Notes under the pieces: model-generated
What the model saw: the letters and a program-made list of their open reading frames with translations, nothing else
What the model was told of the DNA's origin: nothing
Databases searched by the model: none
Position numbers and translations under genes: made by a program
NCBI GenBank assembly: GCA_020746105.1
Contig: CM036620.1
Coordinates: 29,669,916 to 29,733,915 of the forward strand
DNA length: 64,000 nt
Source: Trogon surrucura
Taxonomy: Eukaryota; Chordata; Aves; Trogoniformes; Trogonidae
Direction: 5' to 3'
In this document: positions 61,589 through 64,000 of the stretch, piece by piece
Position numbering within the stretch: the stretch's first letter is position 1
Layout: every line of letters starts with the position of its first letter

Positions 61589-62061
61589 TTCTGACACCCA
61601 GCAGCTCCCCAAGCTCTTCCCTGGCTGGTGCAGGCAGATGTGAGGGGCTCAGGAGGGTCTGGGCCAGAAAGGAGAGGACAGAGGAGGCTGACTGGCTTCG
61701 AGGGCCGGTGTTTGCAAAAATAATTGCCAGGATCAGATGGTATGATAACTTCAGCAATCAGGAGTTTTTTAATGGGGATTCACTGATTGTGTATCAAAGA
61801 GTGTTCAGTTTTGAAACTAAGCTGAAGGTACATCTGCTGCAGTCCACTCCCAGGCTAGTGACTGTCAACTGATCAAAGAAACCATGCGTGAGAACTGAAC
61901 ATCCTAACCATAGTAGCTTCTCGGTTGGACTCTCTCCAGTAGATCCCTGTGTCTCTTGAACTGGGGAGTCCAAAACTGGATACAGTGTTCTAGGTGTGGT
62001 CTCACCAGGGCAGAGTAGAGGGGGAGGAGAACCTCCTTAGACCTGCTGGACTTTTGTTGAC

Positions 62062-63252
62062 TGTCGTGGGTTGACCCTGGCCGACCGCCAGGTACCCACA
62101 CAGCCGCTCACTCACCCCCCCCCTTCACTGCTGAACAGGGCGAGAAAATATTTCCAAGGGTTCAGGGTTTTGAGATAAGGACAGGGAGATCACCCTCATT
62201 TACCGTCCCGGGCAAAACAGGCTCAGTTTTGGGGAAATTAGGTACATTTATTAAAAGAACTAATCAGAGAGGAGTAGTGAGAAGTGAGAAAGAGCAAACG
62301 GATCTTAACAAACAGAACACCTTCCCCCCATCCCTCCCTTCTTCCCGGGCTTAACATCAATCCCGGTTTCTCCACCTCCTCCCCCCGAGCGGCGCAGGGA
62401 GACAGGGAATGGGGGTTGCGGTCAGTTCATCCGACGTTGGTTTCACCGCTTCTTCACTCCGGGGGAGGACTTTTCACTCTTCCCCAAGGCCATTGTGGGG
62501 TCCCTCTCACGGGAGACAAGCTTCACGCTCTCTTCTCCGCGTGAGTCGTCCCACGAAGGGCAATTCATCACAAACTGCCCAACGGGAGACACCTCACGAG
62601 GGGCAGCCCACCCCTCGTGAGTCTGAGGCGCAGTCCTTCGGGGCAAACTGCTCCAGCGTGAGCCACCCGCAGCGCCCAAAAAGTCCCACCGGCCAACCTG
62701 CTCCAGCGTGGGCATTCCTCTCTTCCACGGGCTACAGGTTCCGGCAGCGACTTGCTCTGATGCGGGCTTCCCACGGGCTACAGTCCCCTTTCAGGCATCC
62801 ACCCACACAGCGTGGAGTCCTCAGTGGACATCTACGCGGTGATCCTCACGGTGGACATCTGCACCTTGCCCGTGGGCTGCAGGGGGACAACCCGCTTCAC
62901 CATGGTCTTCACCACAGACCCGGGGGACTCTCTCTGCTCCGGCGCCTGGAGCTCATCCTCCCCCGCCTCCTTCTTCACTGACCTTGGTGTCTGCACAGAT
63001 TCTCACTCCTCCATCTCTGTGCCAGCTGTTAGTGGCGCAGTTCTTTTTTCCCGTTCTTAAATATGTTTTTCACAGAGGCGTTCCTCTGCTATCACCTTAC
63101 TGATAGGCTCAGCCTTGGCCAGCAGCGGGTCCCTCTTTGTAGCCAGCTGCCATTGGCTCTATCAATCCTGGGGAGCTTCTAGCAGCTTCTTACAGAAGCC
63201 ACCCTGCAGCTCCCCCCCCGCCGCCAAAATCCAGCCAGGCCAAACCAAAACA
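62062..63252 (-). mobile_element. Solo LTR, unit 9
   Basis: 1191 bp. Old CR1 pieces at 61925-62061 and 63253-63695. Confidence 0.85.
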
Positions 63253-63718
63253 TTGACTTTGTTAACTTTCATTAAGGTACCCCAGGATCCTATCGGCTTT
63301 CTTGGCCACAAGGACACTCTGCTGTCCCATGGACAACTTCCTATCCACTAGGACTCCAAGGTCTTTCTTTATGAGGCTGCTCTCCAGCAGGGCAACCCCT
63401 AATCTGTACTGGTGCCTGGTGTCATTTCTCCCAGATGCAGGACTCTACATTTGTCCTTATTGAACTTCATGAGGTTCAACTTCGCCCAGCTCTCTAGCAT
63501 GTCTAGATCTCATTGGATAGCAGCACAGCCTTCTGGTGTGCCAGCAACACACATCCCCCCAGTTTGGGCACACTCTAGCCCCTCATCCAGGCTGTCAATG
63601 AAGATATTGAACAGTACCTTAGCCAGTACTGACTCCTGGGAATCACCACTGGCCACAGGCCTCAAACTTGACTCTGAAGCTACTTTGCCCTAAAAACGTC
63701 AACCTTTGTACAAATGGA

Positions 63719-64000
63719 TTAAAATCTCCCTTTTATTGGAAGCAGCTGAAGCAATGGCCTGCGTAGGAGTTTCAGTAGCCTAAGCAGCACCCACAGGAGC
63801 CGCAGCAGCCGAATCTGTAGCACGCACAGGAGCCGCAGTAGTCGAAGCAGCCACACGCACAGGAGCTGCAGGAGCTGCAGTAGCCGAAGCAGCCACAGAA
63901 ACAGGAGCCGCGGTAGTCGAAGCAGCCACAGGAACAGTAGCTGCAGGAGCCAAAGCAGCCACATGAACAGGTGCCGCAGTAGCCAAAGCAGCCAAAGGAA
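63719..64000 (-). CDS. Array gene copy 9, 3' part only
   Basis: The window ends inside the minisatellite. The 3' end is like copies 4-8 (frame C stop 63774-63772, AATAAA at 63737-63732). One base at about 63942 ('agtagctgcagg' for 'agtagccgcagg') changes Gly to Ser in frame C and is silent in frame A. The promoter lies beyond the window. Confidence 0.45.
   Translation of the reverse strand, partial: FLWLLWLLRHLFMWLLWLLQLLFLWLLRLPRLLFLWLLRLLQLLQLLCVWLLRLLRLLCVLQIRLLRLLWVLLRLLKLLRRPLLQLLPIKGRF

Larger units (their letters stand above)
33510..64000. repeat. Tandem array of gene-bearing units (nine units seen, continues past window)
   Basis: Taking the shared 'ccagaaagga' as start, units begin at 33511, 35698, 42347, 45580, 48797, 52013, 55230, 58448 and 61664. 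Lengths are 2187, 6649, 3233, 3217, 3216, 3217, 3218 and 3216 bp; the ninth is cut by the window end. Each has the same order and orientation: spacer, old CR1 fragment, minus-strand gene 3' end, minisatellite, TATA/CRE promoter. Unit 2 minus its 4461-bp CR1 is 2188 bp, so it matches unit 1. Unit 3 gains a solo LTR of about 1185 bp plus a 5-bp duplication and loses 141 bp of minisatellite. Units 4-9 additionally lack about 23 bp in the CR1 fragment ('catatcatcagcaaac' region). Confidence 0.97.

Noticed and set aside
33510..64000. CRISPR array or bacterial repeat system
   Set aside because: Repeats are 2-3 kb gene-bearing units and coding-type minisatellites with eukaryotic signals; there are no short repeat-spacer structures and no cas-like genes.

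Overview
The window looks like part of a bird nuclear genome, probably a passerine. Four observations point there: a recognisable first coding exon of PPP3CA (calcineurin A alpha), many CR1 LINE copies including one full-length element, a betaretrovirus-like (ERVK-type) provirus plus solo LTRs with the 3' end typical of avian ERVL LTRs, and a SINE with a tRNA-Ile-like head joined to a CR1 tail. I know that last architecture from passerines. No bacterial-style genes, operons or CRISPR arrays are present.

Layout. 1-12661 is the start of PPP3CA intron 1 (gene on the minus strand), with CR1 debris at its left edge. 12662-12719 is the coding part of PPP3CA exon 1, inside a CpG island of about 2.1 kb (about 11690-13800) that holds its promoter. 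13.8-21.5 kb is unremarkable upstream sequence. At 21625-26379 a young, defective ERV sits inside a CR1 copy, flanked by a 6-bp target duplication. 26.4-33.5 kb is intergenic DNA with CR1 and SINE remnants.

From 33510 to the end of the window lies a head-to-tail tandem array. Each unit carries a compact minus-strand transcription unit: three TGATGTCA (CRE-like) octamers, a TATA box, a GC-rich minisatellite that is open in all three minus-strand frames, and an AATAAA about 1.1 kb downstream of the TATA box. One frame gives a protein about one-third cysteine, rich in Gly and Tyr. Another gives a Leu/Arg-rich protein and is the only one that starts at a well-placed ATG. Downstream of each gene is a fragment of an old CR1.

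The array is layered. Units 1 and 2 are the simple form (2187 bp). Unit 2 also carries a 4461-bp full-length CR1 with both ORFs open. Units 3-9 carry a solo LTR of about 1.19 kb in the old CR1 and have lost 141 bp of the minisatellite. Units 4-9 are almost identical at 3216-3218 bp and run off the window end. The array lies about 21 kb upstream of PPP3CA and is the strongest candidate here for an undescribed multicopy gene family. I could not resolve its reading frame from sequence alone.
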